Shown in pieces: positions 24,839-39,200 of a stretch of 64,000 bases of DNA. Source of the DNA: Pachypanchax playfairii. Its lineage: Eukaryota; Chordata; Actinopteri; Cyprinodontiformes; Aplocheilidae. Position 1 is the first letter of the stretch. Each line of letters opens with the position of its first letter. Made by a program: the position numbers and the translations under genes. Below the pieces are notes generated by a model that was not told the origin of the DNA, did not search any database, and saw nothing but the letters and a program-made list of their open reading frames with translations. The stretch spans positions 1,175,851-1,239,850 of the forward strand of contig SSNP01000015.1 of assembly GCA_006937955.1 (NCBI GenBank), given 5' to 3'.

Positions 24839-27281
24839 TTTAATTTAAATAGAAGAAAAAAAAAAAAAAAGAATTACATAAAAAACTGTACAGAACATCG
24901 AGCTCTTAAATAAAAGACTTCCCTCCCAAAGGAAGTCGATTTCAAACGGGTGTTTGATTAATGTCCCGTGCAAAAGGAAGTGTTGGGTGATTCTTCCCAG
25001 CGTGGAGCGCTTCAGTCCGCTCGGCTCTCCGCGTCGACGGCCCGCCCCAGAACTCAGCATATAGTGTCTTTAATGAAGAAAGCAATAACCCAATAATAAA
25101 ATAGATTTATATTTTAAATATATATTTATATAAGAAACATGCTGTACATCATTAATAAGAGATTAAGAAATCCCTTTTTTTATTTTGACACCCAGGTCTG
25201 TCTGTTAGCTTGTGCTTTCCTGACTCCCAGAAAAAAACTAAAGAAAATCCATGTTTTATAATTTACAACATAAAAGTAAAAAAAAAAAAAAAAAAAAACA
25301 GCGAAGGTGTATTTCCTGAGTTGAGATGGTGTTAACATGTTTTAAGAGATGCTGACACACTTTATACTTGTTGAAGCTTCTAAACAGTCCCCCCCCCAAA
25401 AGAAAAAAAAAAAAACACGCTCAAATATGAGAAACTCAAAGTGAGAAGAAACATCTTTAACAGCACGCAGAACGTTTTTAACCCAGAGAGTCAAAGGAGC
25501 AAAGCTTTTATTTTGAAGGGGTCTCTTTTTAAAGGGAGGTTGTTTACAGAATTTAAAGGTAGTGAGTTCTGGGCACTGCAGCAGACTGAGTCAGAGCAAC
25601 GAGACATTTCTTTTTCTGACAATAAACTCAAAGGTTTCGTGTTGTCACGGTGAAACAGCCTCTCTTTAAAAACCCAACGCTTCCTGTTTCAGTTTTCCAT
25701 CAACAACCACAAACGTATTACTTATCGAGTGTTTGAAGATTAATGCTATGGCACAACGTGAGAGCAGACAAACAACTCGAGTTAAAACCAGGATCCATCT
25801 TAGAGGACTAACAGAATCCTGGTTTTCTTTGACCCACAGAAACTCAGTGTTTTCCTTTTTCACAGTGGTTAAAAATAGTGCAAGAGAGGGAAAGAAAATG
25901 CCATGAGCTCATCTCAGGAACGTTTCCAGTTGCGTTAGACAGAAACGTGCGTGTAAAGTATCTCTGATCCGTCCATGTGGATTAGACCTCAAGAATTAGG
26001 AGGATATTATGTATATAATGATATTGTGTAAATAACTGAGTGAAAAGTTTTATTAAAACTCTTCACGTCGGCGTTACTTTATGATCGCACTACATCTACT
26101 GCGAAAAACACATGCATCACGAAAACAAAGAGCCGAAAAATAAAGAGCATCTCAGCTGAGGTGACGAGGAGTGAAGGAAGCGATGACGCTGACAGATTCC
26201 AACACGCAGCGCGGCGTTTAAACCTGCTCAAACAAAGAAAAGTTTCCAACTAAAACGTTGGATCGAGCTGCTGCACAAACAGCAGTAGTAGTGAGTTTAT
26301 TAGTAGTAACAGGAGATGGAGAAGCAGTAGTACAGTAACGAGGTGGAGGGGGGGGAGGGGCTGCTGGATCGTTCACCCAATGAAAACGACCTCGGTGTGT
26401 CTGAAACGCTGCTTCAAGTAAACCTGCACTCACACACGTTCCACCCACGACAAACATTTTAAATGAAATATAAGGCTTCACTTCTCCACCGACCGCATCG
26501 GCTGATCCTGACTGATGTTAACCAGCTCGCTCCGAGGTCGACCCACATCTCCACGCTGCCGGTCAGACTCAGGACTTCTGTAAACTCGCTGTTAAAGCAC
26601 CACCTGTTGGCTCTGACGGACGGGAGGCTTTGTGTGTGTTTTTATTTTGGTTCCCTGAAACTTGCTCCTAAACAGAACTGTGACGTGTTGATGTTTACAG
26701 GCACCTCTGCAGGAAACGGGTCCTGATGGTGTTCAGTGGAGGCGGCTGAACGAACCCGTCGAGATGTGGTGAAACCAAACGGAACATATTCATCCTTTTG
26801 TTGATTGGCTATGAAAAGTAATTCTGCTGATGAAGTCGAGTGACAGACAGTCGGAGAGGTCGTCCTCTTGTCTCCGTGTAAAAAAATAAAACAATCCTGA
26901 AGTTAAACATCCGTAAGAATTGCACTGGCCTTTCTGGCCTGGTCCAACCAGAAGGTTGTCCACAGAGACGCAGGGTCTCCATCAGTAAAAAAAAACAGAG
27001 TCAGAACTCACGATGCTAGATTCCAGAACAAACGAGTTGGTTTGTCGTGCATCAGCTCAGCATGCCATCAGATGGTTGGATCTGAAGTGAGACAGCGGGA
27101 GGTGATGCGTCGGATTCAGCCCGTATATCAGCGGGACGCCAGAGAGAATTTACAAATTCTGGTTGTGCTGCAGTAGCAACATGAGATGGAATGAGTCCCG
27201 AAGGCTGGAATGAGTTGGGTCTGTGTGGGCCGGCTCGGTCCACTCTGTGCTTTCACTGTAGAACACGTCACCGGGGCGAAT
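24839..27281 (-). other. pcnx3: pcnx3 3' untranslated region
   Basis: About 2.4 kb follows the pcnx3 stop on the minus strand without coding potential. On the minus strand ATTAAA occurs at 24839-24844, the likely poly(A) signal. A and T runs occur at about 24855, 25280 and 25400. The extent is inferred from that signal. Confidence 0.55.
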
Positions 27282-30200
27282 TCAGCGCAGGTGATCGAGT
27301 AAAGGCAGCTCTGTGGATTCCTCTTTAGGGGTGGGGGGGTCTGCTGAAGCAAGCAGCGTTGGATCCAAAGTCTGAGTGGCTCCCAGTGGATCTTGTATCT
27401 GATTGGCCTCTTGCGGTGGTGCAGGGGGCGCGGGCTGTGGAAGACATGATGAAACGATTACAGAGCTGATTAGTTGTGACTCTTGCAGCCAACGTTCTAA
27501 AACGAGTTGATGTGAAACATTTGTTTAATATCTTCAATGTTCAAAAGGGTTTTTGAATTTGTTCTTTTTCCATTTTCACCTTTGTACACAATGAACCTCC
27601 TCATTCAGGACAGTTCTGGGCTTTAAGCACGATCGAGTCACCTGCCCACTAATGAAAACCAACCCTGATGTCGGATGTCTCACAGGATTAAATTTACCCT
27701 CCAAACACTAATTCTCACCTGAGCTGTTATCAGTCAACAGTGGAAGAAAACAGGACTTTTCTTAATTCTGGGCAGAATAATAGTGATTTTAATTTAATGT
27801 GATTTTGCAGAGATTAAACTTGCAGGAACTTTAGGACACTTAGAGAAACTGGAGACACGATTTCATTTGGAGGATGAATAACACGTGATAACGACTCTCT
27901 TCTCCGCACGTGGGCATCATCGCTGACCTCAGCTCAACACTCGCAGCATCTCGCTCTCTGAGTGCTGGCAGCGTTTTGAGGAGCTGCAGACTAAGTGTCT
28001 GTGATCACTGCACCCCCCCTCGCAGTGCTGAGGGAGTGCGTCTTGTATAATTTGCTCACAGTGAAGCAGGTATTTACAGAACTCAAACGGTTTTTGAGAC
28101 TCAACTTCTGATCACAGAAGATTTTAAAAAGCACATGATTCTAGTGTCAATCAGTGTCTTTGAGCTGTTGATTCATGTTACTCTGAGGGGTTTTAAACTC
28201 TCCACTGATACACTGACTTCATGTAACTGTGACATCACATCAGCGTGTCTTACCTGTGTGCGTATGGTCAGGATCGGCCCTCCTTCTCCTTCCGCTGCAG
28301 CTGGTCCACTAAAACCCTTCCTGCCTGAAAAGCTCCACTTGCCAAAGTGACTGTCGTGCAGCGCGCTCCGCTGACCCGCTCTGTGACCCGAGTTCTCCAG
28401 CAGAGCTGCTGGGCAGATGCGCTCTACTATTGGCAGGGAAGGAGGAACCACAGAGCTGCTGAAGGAGAGCTGGGAGCTGGACAGCTGTGGGCCCAGGAGA
28501 CCCTGGATGGAGGATGTTCGCTGAAGGGATGAGAGCAGGCCCGCCTCCATCCTGCCCTCTGATTGGCTGAGGAGAGCTAACGGGAGAGGTTGAGGGTGGT
28601 GAGGCCAGCGCTGGGTTGGGCCAACAGCGCTGTCCATTCCTACAATCCAAGAAAAGTCTGTTTGAATGTTTTTAAGTCTGAATAAGAAACACTGAGCTTA
28701 CAGAAACTAACTTCCTCGTCACATTTACATCAAACTGTCTATCAGATTAGTGAGAAGTGAGATCGTACCAACGGGGGGCTGGAGAGTTGTGATCTGTGGC
28801 TGGGGGAGGCTGGAGGCCGGTGTGCTTTGTGTGGTGTGAATGGCCGGGTTAGTGGATATGGAGGTGGAGCCGCCGCCGCAGTCCGAGTCTTCAATGTTTC
28901 CTCCGCTGTTACAACCTGCGCCGCATCCTTTCTGCAACCTGCAGGGAGGAACGTTCAAGGTGAGACCACCAACCTGGACAGATCTGTGTGTTTATAACAT
29001 GGACAGAAGACACGTACCTGTCCCAGCTGCTAATGAGCCAGGTGTAGATATTGTGAGGGCTGACGGGTCCTCCCCACACAGACCGCAGCTGGCTGTGACC
29101 GCCGGCGTACGAGGTTGTGAGGGGGGACACGTATATCGGGTAACCGATGGGCTGGTCGCAAGACGAGTTGATCATGTTCCTCAGGGCCTGTTTAGCGTTC
29201 TGAATGCTCCCACGCTCGGGGTTCCGGTTACGCAAGAAGACCAGCTCCTGCTGTTGCCCCGCCCACAACCCTCGCACACACTCTCTGTTCACCTGAAGGG
29301 GGCAGCACAAAAACTATTTTAAAAAAAATTCTATAAAAGCAGACGAGTTTCAGTTCCAACAAGATGATGTTGTTAAACGGAGACCTTGATGACTCTGAAG
29401 CTGAGGAACCGCTTGTTCAACATGATGATCTTATACTCGTCGCTGCCGTCATCCATGATGTGACGCAGTGCAAGCAGTGAGGGCATGTTTGCTAAAATTG
29501 CACTGCGCCACACTGGGTCACCTTCATGCGAGATTAACATCTTCTCCTCGTTGGCAGTGATGGCGTCATACAGAACCATGGGATCCTCGTACTCATCCGG
29601 GGATGTAAAGTGATCCTAGAGGAAACGCAGGTTAGAGACGCCCGCCTCACATCGACGGCAAACTCACTGTTTTATCGCTTTTTGTTCACTACCTGATGCA
29701 GTTTGAGGGACATTCGAACTCCTGGCGCCACAACCCGATTCAGCAGGTCCATGTCTGCAAACACCCACTCGTCTCTGGGAGACGTGATACGGAAGTCTCC
29801 TTTGAAGAGAGCGTGGAGGCCGTAGAGAAACGGCTCCAAACTGTCAGAGCGGGAAAATAAAAACCCACTAGGTTAATGACGAGGCAGCATTAGTTAAACA
29901 GACAAGCAGAACAGTTTGGTAGTTCTAACCTTGCAGACATGCTGTGGGACGCAGTGCCCAGAGCTCTTCTACCAAGGATACACAAACCAAAACAGAGGTT
30001 GACAAGCGGAGAGTCTCGTTCACAAGCGACAGGCTGAAACCAAATAACAAAGATAAATTATACCGTTTGGCAATAATTAGTATTCTTAGAACAAGTAAAA
30101 ACACCAGGAACCCAGTCCCGTGAGGTTTCAGGGTAGACGCTGAGGAATCTCACCGTTTGTCGCCTGCTGCTACAATACTGAATCCAGTCCAGATAAACCA

Positions 30201-33200
30201 GACAGAACGAGGAGAGGGTGACGCCCGAAGCTCTGTGATCGTAATCCTCATCGATGTTCAGGTTGAAGGTGGGATCGCTGTCTACGTAGTTGGATCCAAG
30301 ACAAGGTCTTAGAGCCTCCTGGATCGTCTCATTGGTCAGCCACTCGTCGAGCTTAGAGGATCGACTCACGTAGTAAATGATGCTCTGTTGGAACAAATAA
30401 ATCCAAATCATTCAAACAGAAAACCTATCTCACAGTTATTTAGAGCACAAAGTTGTTGCTATGACAACAAGCTTGTTAAATGACCCCAAAACAAACAATT
30501 TAAAAATATCTCCTGTAACATGTGGCTTACTTTAACATAATATGTGATGAGGATCTTTCGAAGGTCAAACACTTGCAACATGGAGGCTGCGTTGTTGTCG
30601 CTGATGCTGTAACCCTCCAGTACATATTTGGTAGCAGCCACCTCCCAGGCCAGCCAGCGCTGTCCAAACGCAGCATTGAACGACAGCATGTGGGGCAGAT
30701 GACCTGGTTCACAGCAGCAGCAGCCCTCGTCCTCTTCCACCCCCTCTGTGATGGCCTCTACCTCCCTCTGCTGACAGTAGGTTCCTAAACGAACATGAAA
30801 CGTGACAATCGCACTCATCAAGTGTCTGATCATTGGTAATAAAAGCTACCAGCTACAATATTTATAACCCACAACTAACCTCTAAACTCTAGACCCCTCA
30901 GCTGGAAGGTGACCAGCCCATTTCCGATCTCGATGATGTGCACCAGAGCGTTGAGGTAGTCGGACGCCAGGATGAAGCAGTCGCCCGTGCTGTAGTTGCC
31001 CCAGCGCCCGAGCAGCAGGTCCCCACACAGGCTATGCTGCAGAGAGCGCGTCAGGTGCTCGTAGAAAATCGAGTTTAGGTTGTTGTCGTCAGCACCTTTA
31101 ACACAAAAAAACAAAACAAACCATTACCATGTTTACATAACAGAACTAGACAACAACACAGATCACTAGAGAGGAAGAACATAGTTCGAACCTGGGTTCC
31201 GGTCTAACTGAGTGGCAAGTCTAGTGTTCGAGTGATCGACCCGTTTGGTGCTGCAAAGGGACGATAAAGGATAAAAATTTAATTAAAGCAGTTTTCGTTT
31301 AGAATGCAAGAATTTTATCCGACACATACTTGTAGTCTCGTTCCCAGAATTTTACAGGTCTGGTGTATGAGGTGACAAACACGGCGCTGCCTAGAACGGG
31401 ATTGAGCGGCGTGGAAAAGATGGCAGAAAAGATCGCCTGGACAAAAAGCACAGCTGAGTCTAAAGCAACACGAGTCAAGGAAGAAAAAGGCAACTTCATT
31501 CAGTCAAACAATATTTAAAAAGGATAATTATGCCAAAAAAATCAGCTTTAAAACATTCAGTTTGAGTTAGATTATACTAAATATATAAACTGTAATTTAA
31601 TTATGTTACAAATTCAGGAAAAACGACAGGATACGAGGAACTGCAAAAGGTTGTGCGAAGGCATGAAAGGCTGAGCCCCAGGTGATCTGCCACGGGGCGA
31701 TGTAGGTCAATACAAAGCGCAGCTTGTACAGCAGATCCCACATCTGAAAAAATCAAGAACAACTCAGAGTCAAACACACTGAAGAGGAGTAACGACCAAA
31801 AAAAACAATCTACAGAAACGTGCTTAGAAAAGTCCGATGTGAGTTCTAACCTTGCTGAAGAGGATGGACATGAAGTAGTAGTCAATTAGGAAGGTCTCTG
31901 AGAAGTGCGGGTAGTCAAAGTGAAAGAAGAGTGTAGTGAAGCACAGCGTGACGTACTGCTGGGACGGCGTACAGAAGGACGAACGTAGCAGCTTCATGCC
32001 TGCGACTGAGATGAAGAGCGCTCGGCTGCTGCGGAAGAAACGAGGAGAGAAAATCAGTCACACGCACCGCCGTAACTGCAACATCACCTCTAAACCATGA
32101 AGTAGTGATATAATTGCAGCTTACTAGATGTCCATCTCTTTGTGATGCTGGCCAACTGTTCGAGCTTCAGTTGTGAGGGAATTCAGCACCACAGCCGGGT
32201 AGATGAAATACTTCTCAACGCACTGAAGCCAGGCGTACAGTTTCTCAAACCACATCAGCTGAGCAGCATCTGGGACAGAAAGAGAAAAATCATTTTAACA
32301 ACAAGCACAAATCCCACTCGACAGTCTCTACATTCCTCTAAATCTGTAAATAGTTTCAAAGATATTTAGATTTTCTACAGTATAATGCAACATTTCAGGC
32401 TGTTAATTATTGGAAAGGGACCAAATCAGCTGCAACACGAGCAACTTGATAATCTCCCTCAGAGTGTTGAAGGATTTGTGGGAGAGCACGACATCTGAAA
32501 CAATCTGAGCTTCTTTAAAAAACATTTCACACCAGTTACAGGTCTTTACTAGTAATAGTAGCACAGCCTGAAATTATTATTATTATTATCGTTAAGTTGA
32601 TTTTCATAGTTTACACATGCATTTTGATCATATTGGTGTTGTGCTTGTAAATATAAACTCAATGCAGGAACCAAACCGCCACAATGTTCTCATACCAATT
32701 CAGATGCCAGAGAACCAGAAATTAATGAGAAATATTCTATAATAATACAAAAGTCCCAGCTTCAGCAACAGCGTTCACAGTAACACTGATATATTTCAGG
32801 AAATAGTCCTCACCACCATGTGACGATTATCAGATGACTAAAATATCTTCCCTAATCTCTGATTAAATAATAGAGTGAAATAATACATTTAAAAAGCAGC
32901 TGACATTCACTGTTTTTCTAAAATAAAAACGCACTCCACTTTTTTAAAGCAGCTCATTTAGATATTTGACGTGAAGTGTGACATTTTTGCCGTCGGTCTC
33001 TTTGGTGTTTTACTCATCTATTATCCACATCTTCATCTCAACCAAAGAGAGACGCCACTGGGGCGGGACGAGGACTGAGGCTGGACCCCTGAACAGTAAA
33101 CTGGGCTGAGGACGCTGATAGACAATGTAACTGGTATTTTTGATCAGAGTAATAAAAATTTTAAATAACCCAACTTGGCTTGCTGACACACGCTAACCCC

Positions 33201-36200
33201 TCCTTTCCACCGGACACGTAAATGCCGCGTTTTACTCACAAAATCAGCCGTATGTCTCTTCTCACTGGAAGTGTTTTAGACACGTATCGCTCACAAAAGT
33301 ATTCCATCCAGCTGGTCCCGGAAGATCACGAAATCACAGGAGAATTGAGAAATCACATGTGATTTTATCAGAACACAAACACAAGCGGGGAGAAAGACGA
33401 CAACGTGTCCAGAAGGTATGTGGTTTATTTTCACACCACCTACGGACTTCAAACCCGTCACAGTCAAGCAAACGTGTCCTTTATTTTGAAACTTCTGGGT
33501 ATTTTACTTTTCACAAACACCTGATTTCCTGTCTGGTCCAAACTAAACTGCCGCACTTGACCCATTTTAGAAGCGTAGTGCGTAAAAAATAGAACTGCTG
33601 TGTAAATTTAGGACAGAATCGCGACACTACGCTTCTGAGACGCATCTGATCCGTACTGCTTCACACCTGGTTGAAACAGTTCCATTGACTTTAATGGTGT
33701 CTATCAACCGCGTATTACTCTTTACTGATTTTGTTATTTAGAAAGTAGGTAACACACCGGTTGAAGTTGCCAACTTTTCATAAAAAAATTATTTCATAAA
33801 AGGAAGAACGAGACAGACTTCTGTTAAACGCTACTCAATCTGATCTTTGCAACAGTTTGTGTTAAACAGTCAGATTTATGTTTCAACATCTATATTAAAA
33901 TACATTTTAGACACTCACCTCGAACCTCAAACTGACTGTACTCTTTAGAGCGGAGCACAGGGTGAGCCAGGCAGAACCATGGCAGCTGTTTGCGGAGCTG
34001 AGGAAAGAGATAGTGTGTGACGAAGCCCACAACTCCAGCCAGGATATACAGGACAAAGCTGAGCGCCGGCTTCAGGTGAAGAAACAGAAAAAAGGTTTAA
34101 AAATATCTCAAAACCTGTTGTTAAAGTGTTTGAAGAACAGAGTTCCAGCTCACCTGAAGAGCGATGAAAACAGTGCTGGCACTGATGGCGAAGGTGATGA
34201 CGGCCATGAGGGGACACATGACGAGGTCTGAGTGAAGAATCTCACTCTGCAGAGAGAACGTGAAAGTTTTTGACTTTAAAAATATCCTGAATCGTACCAC
34301 TGGAATCAGCGCAGGTCGATTTTTTACCACAGAGTTACGAAGCTTCTCAGGGAGAGGGTCCTTGATCTCCACAGGGGGTTCTTCAGGTGATCTGTTCTCC
34401 AGTTCTGGGAATATTTTAGACCGGACCAGTGACCTGATGTAAAAGGAACAAAGCACATAAAAATAATTCAATCAAGTGCAGCCAAAAGTTAATTTAGAAC
34501 ATCAGGTTTCATTGGCTGTAAAATAGCAAATCAGCACAAAGTGCATGTCCTCTGCGTCCTTCTTACACATGAAGGTTACTTCTATTCGCCTGGCTGATAT
34601 CTGGTTGTACAAATTTTACAAAGGGGGAAAAAAACACTTGAAGTCTTAAATTATAGAACATGAATCTGTTGCAAAAAAGACTTTTAAGAAGAAAAAGTGA
34701 CAGAAATAAGAATAAAACCGTTTGAAATTAGCTTCTTTCATAGTCGTCATGCCCTTATTTGACCGATGATCTCATCTGAGTGTGAAAAACATTTTATCTT
34801 AATATAATTCATGGCCGGTACAGTCATGGAAAGAAATACTGACCACAAAATGGTAGGATCGCTGCTTTGGCGGCTGAGATGGTAGGATAAGGCCAGGAGA
34901 AGGCCACAAAACACAGAGAACAGCACCGGCACATGAGCATCTCCCCACGGTGCCTAAACAAACAAAATAAAATACTTAAACAAACATGTTCATTTCAACT
35001 TTAAGCAGAATTTCTGAAACTGGAATAAGCACTTACGTTGATAGCACCGAGGCAAAATCCATACAGCAGAGCAGCTACCAACACGCTGCGAATGAGGCTG
35101 AACAGAGATGAGAGCGGGCTGGTGGTGGCTGAGGAGAAAACAGAGAGTTCAGGAGAAGCATATGTAGGGGTCAAAGGTCACTGGCAGCCAGAAGGATGCA
35201 GGTTACTGGGAGCAAATCTGAACATCAGGCAAGACAAACACCAGACGCCACATTCCTGCTCACTGTGTGGTGCATTTTCTGACCACAGAACAGCCAATGA
35301 GGTCGCACCGATATATCAGGCTGATATTTGCCATATTTCGGCATCAGCTGATAACTCTGTTTGGTAGAACCGATATAGTTCAGTAATGTTTACATGTTTT
35401 TATGATCCTGCTGCTAAGAATGTCTGTTTCATTGAAAGTTACAAATTATTTGCACAAACAGAATTAAGATTTAGATGTTACTGAAGTGTTTAAAGCATTA
35501 TATTGATCCAGTTTTTATATGTTAGTTTTTGGTATTTTTATTTTTTGATTTTATTTTCTAAAATTCTATTTGTTTTATGTAAATGTATATTTTTGTTCCT
35601 GATGATCTTAAAGAAAAAGTTTAAAGTTCTTCAATTGAATGTCACTTTTTTTTATTTTCATTCGTTTTATTTAGTAACTGGTTATTTTATTTGTTAAACT
35701 TTGGTTAGATGTTTGATTGTAATTATATTCCACACACAAAATTAAGATTGGAAATTTGAAAATGAATAGAAAACGCAGAGTTATCGGCCACTGGCATTAG
35801 AAAAACTAATATCAGTCACGACTGCTTGATGAACTTTAGCAATTTGTGCTGTTAAACTTTCATAACTGTGTATGTGTGTGTGTGTGTGTGTGGGTTTGTA
35901 TTTCTGACCTCCTGAGGACCCGTTTCCTGACTTTTACTATCTTTCTGGGGTCCGAGGGTTCTTGTGGGGACCGAAGCCTGGTCCCCATGAGGGGGACTCC
36001 CCTTTTTAGGGTTAGGGGTTAGGTTTATAGGTATGGTGTGAATAGAGTTTTAGTTAGTCTTATGGTGCATTCACACTGGCCACTTTGTCAACGTCAAGCA
36101 ACGCTGATAACGCTCCAAATTTGACGTTTGAAGTTGAAGCTCATATCGCCTGCCAGTCAGAGCGCATAGGCGTTAAAGCTCGTAAAGCCTGACCAAAAAA

Positions 36201-39200
36201 GAGCGCGAAGGCGGGGCTTCCTTTGTTATCGGATGTTCGGAGCTAAGGCGGATCATATTGAGACAGTGGCTTGGATTTATTTACTTCATAGATCTAGACA
36301 ACGTCGACGTCGGGTGCATCAGCGCCGTTTGTGGATACACCCCATTCTTCAGATGCGTTCTGAGTTTGGTGAGTTTAACTCTTTGCTCCAGGAGCTACAT
36401 TTGGATGAGGTTAATTTATCTTCTATTTTGGCTGATCCCGCTTCTTTCCGGCTACGTGCTGTGACGTCTTACGTCACTACGATGAGACGCTCTGATTGGT
36501 TGACATGCCGCTTCAAGAGCGTTAAGAGCATCAAAAGTTCAGCTAGCTGAACTTTGACCTTTTCTAGCTTTTCAAGCGTCAACACCTGAAACGCTAGAAA
36601 AGCTTGAAAAGTTGCCGCTCATAACGCTCACAAAGCGACGCAGAGCCGTTGACGTCTGTCTGACGCCCGTCCACCATAGACTTTACATATAAACTTGCCG
36701 CTTATGAAGTTGATGGTTGGGCCGGTGTGAACGCACCTTTAGGGTTAGTTATAGATCAGTAACGGTTAAGGTTAGGAAAAGGGTTTGGGTTAGGTATAAA
36801 TCTAGTTACTAAAATCAATGGAAGTCAATGGACGGTCCCCATAAGGATAACAAAACAAACATGCATGTGTGTGTGTGTGTGTGATCTCACCCGTTCCACC
36901 AAAAACATGCATGTCAATCTGCTCCAGCAGACACATCACAAAAGTATTGACCTGAGGTAGCAACCCAAACAGGAAAATAACAGGGAAACACAAGGCAAAG
37001 ACTGTTGGACAAAAGAGAGAAGAAAAAAAAAAATCAGATAAAGAATAAAACATTCTGGTTTACTGAACACGGAGCTATTTAAAGCTTCTCCATTAAAACT
37101 TTTTTTGACAAGCTTGAATAATCTCTGAACCAGTGACCTACACATCTACTGCAAAGTTAATATGAATATAAAACCAACCGATCAGCATGTCTCTGAGACA
37201 CAGCAGAAAACGTGCAGAGAAGAAGGTGACTCCGTAGAGGGAGAACGGCTGCAGGCTCTCAGAACGCCCTGAGAAGTCAAAGATCCAGATCATCACGCAG
37301 CACAAGCAGAAGTACACCGGACGGCTGTACACGATGATCCAGTTATGGCCCTGTCCAATAAAACCAGAAGATAAAGTTCAGTTGTAATAAAATGCTGTAG
37401 TTTAAGTTCTAAATCCCAATTAAAGGAACATTCAAATATTTTGCTTGAGATATTTTTGGGCAGCAATTAAAATTTCAACCCCGACACTTTTGATCCCAGT
37501 AGATTAAAAACACATTTGTTTGACTAAGCAGATTTGCAGGTGAAATGTGTGTCATGTGTGCAGGTGAGAGAAGAACTAACCTTCCCACTGTGCTGCATTC
37601 ACTGTACCATGGAAAACACAACTCTCCTGCTTTTTACAGCAGAAAATTTTATTACCTCCGCCAAGGAGGTAATGTTTTCAGCAGTGTCTGTCTGTCTTAG
37701 CAGGATAACTCAAAAACTAATGGATGGATTTTAATGACATTTTCAGGAAAGGTCAGAAACGACCCAAGGAACAATCGATTAGATTTTTGGGGTGATCTGG
37801 ATTACCGTCTGGCTCCAGGAACTTTTTTTAAGGATACGGACATAGTACTTTCTATAATATAGCCGAGTGCTGCTTGGTGGAGGTCTGCGCTCTGTGAGTC
37901 CTTTTCTAGTTTTTTTTTTTTGATCGACCAGTTAAAAGAAAAACACCTTCAACAACGAGGCGTTTAAAACATTTCTCTCTTTTAGAAAATATCTTGCAAA
38001 GATTTTAAAAACACTGCAACATTAAACTGACACAGTATCAACTCTTGTGTTTGTTATATAGTGTAAAAGAAGTACTCACGTGCATGGGAGAGGCTGCATC
38101 TGGTTGCACACTCTGAAACAGAAAACTCAGTTATTTTCCAGCACAAACAATCTTATTAAACATGAGCAAGAGAGAGTAGCTCTTAGTTGTTGGATTCTTT
38201 GATTAAATCAGCAGGAGAGGTACCTTCAGTAAGGAGTACTGGCAGCTAGCAATGACCAGGCAGAACTGGAAGACACAAATGTCCCTGAAAAAGCCCTGCA
38301 GCAGCAGTAGAAACCCCAGGAAGGCCACCAGACTGGCCAACACAACAGCAAACACGTTCTCCCCCACACGCCGGTTCCTGAAAGGAAAATACAAATAAAT
38401 TCTGTTTCCTGATGCCGATAACGGGTGTTTTTGTTAGATTTGAGACAAATTCATTCATTTATTACAAAAACAACACAGTGATTAAAAAATAAGGGAGATT
38501 TGCACAGAGCTTAAATTAAACAGAACCATCTTTCCTTTGTCTAACAGTTTCTAGTACCTGTCCAGCAGCGCCAGAAGAGCCAGTCGATCATATCGAACTC
38601 TCAGCCACTTTCCAGGTAGAACCCAAAACCGGTAGTACTGTTTGGGTTTGGCTTTCTCCTCGATCATCAGCGTGTTTTCATGAGACTCTTGGAGGGATTC
38701 ATGATCGAGATCAAACTAAAGAAGAAAGAAGGGAAAAGGTGATTCATCCAATAAATGAAACCTCATTCATTACAATGATTGAATATCTGGACTGCTAACC
38801 TCAGGCATCTCCAGCGGAACCCTGCGCACCTGCATGCCCTGTAGAACCACGGGCCTGGGCTGGAGAATGGACAGAACTGGTGCTCCTTCCTGAACCTCGG
38901 TGGAGGTGAAGCTTGATGACTGAGACTGTCGCTCTCTTTCCCTGAAATGAGGACGTTTAAATTATATTCTTAAAACAAAAAAAACAGCTAGTAGAATCTT
39001 GTTACTCACTGAACTGGATCTTCATATCCTCCTCCAGCAGGTCCAAACGTGTAGGATCTCTTTATCCCTGTTACACAACAGAAAGTCATCTTCATTAGAA
39101 AAAAATCAAAAACAGAAGTCTGTTGATGACGTTTCATGGATTCATGCTTGCATGTGTTTTTATTTCTGCTCCAGTTTATCTGGAATACGGAAGTATTTCT

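Noticed and set aside
28840..29322. 160-codon plus-strand frame
   Set aside because: Antisense to pcnx3 exons 28769-28938 and 29018-29292, whose phases and homology are clear.
31170..31200. tRNA T-loop-like text GTTCGAACC
   Set aside because: It spans the end of a pcnx3 coding exon and its donor; no cloverleaf could be formed around it.
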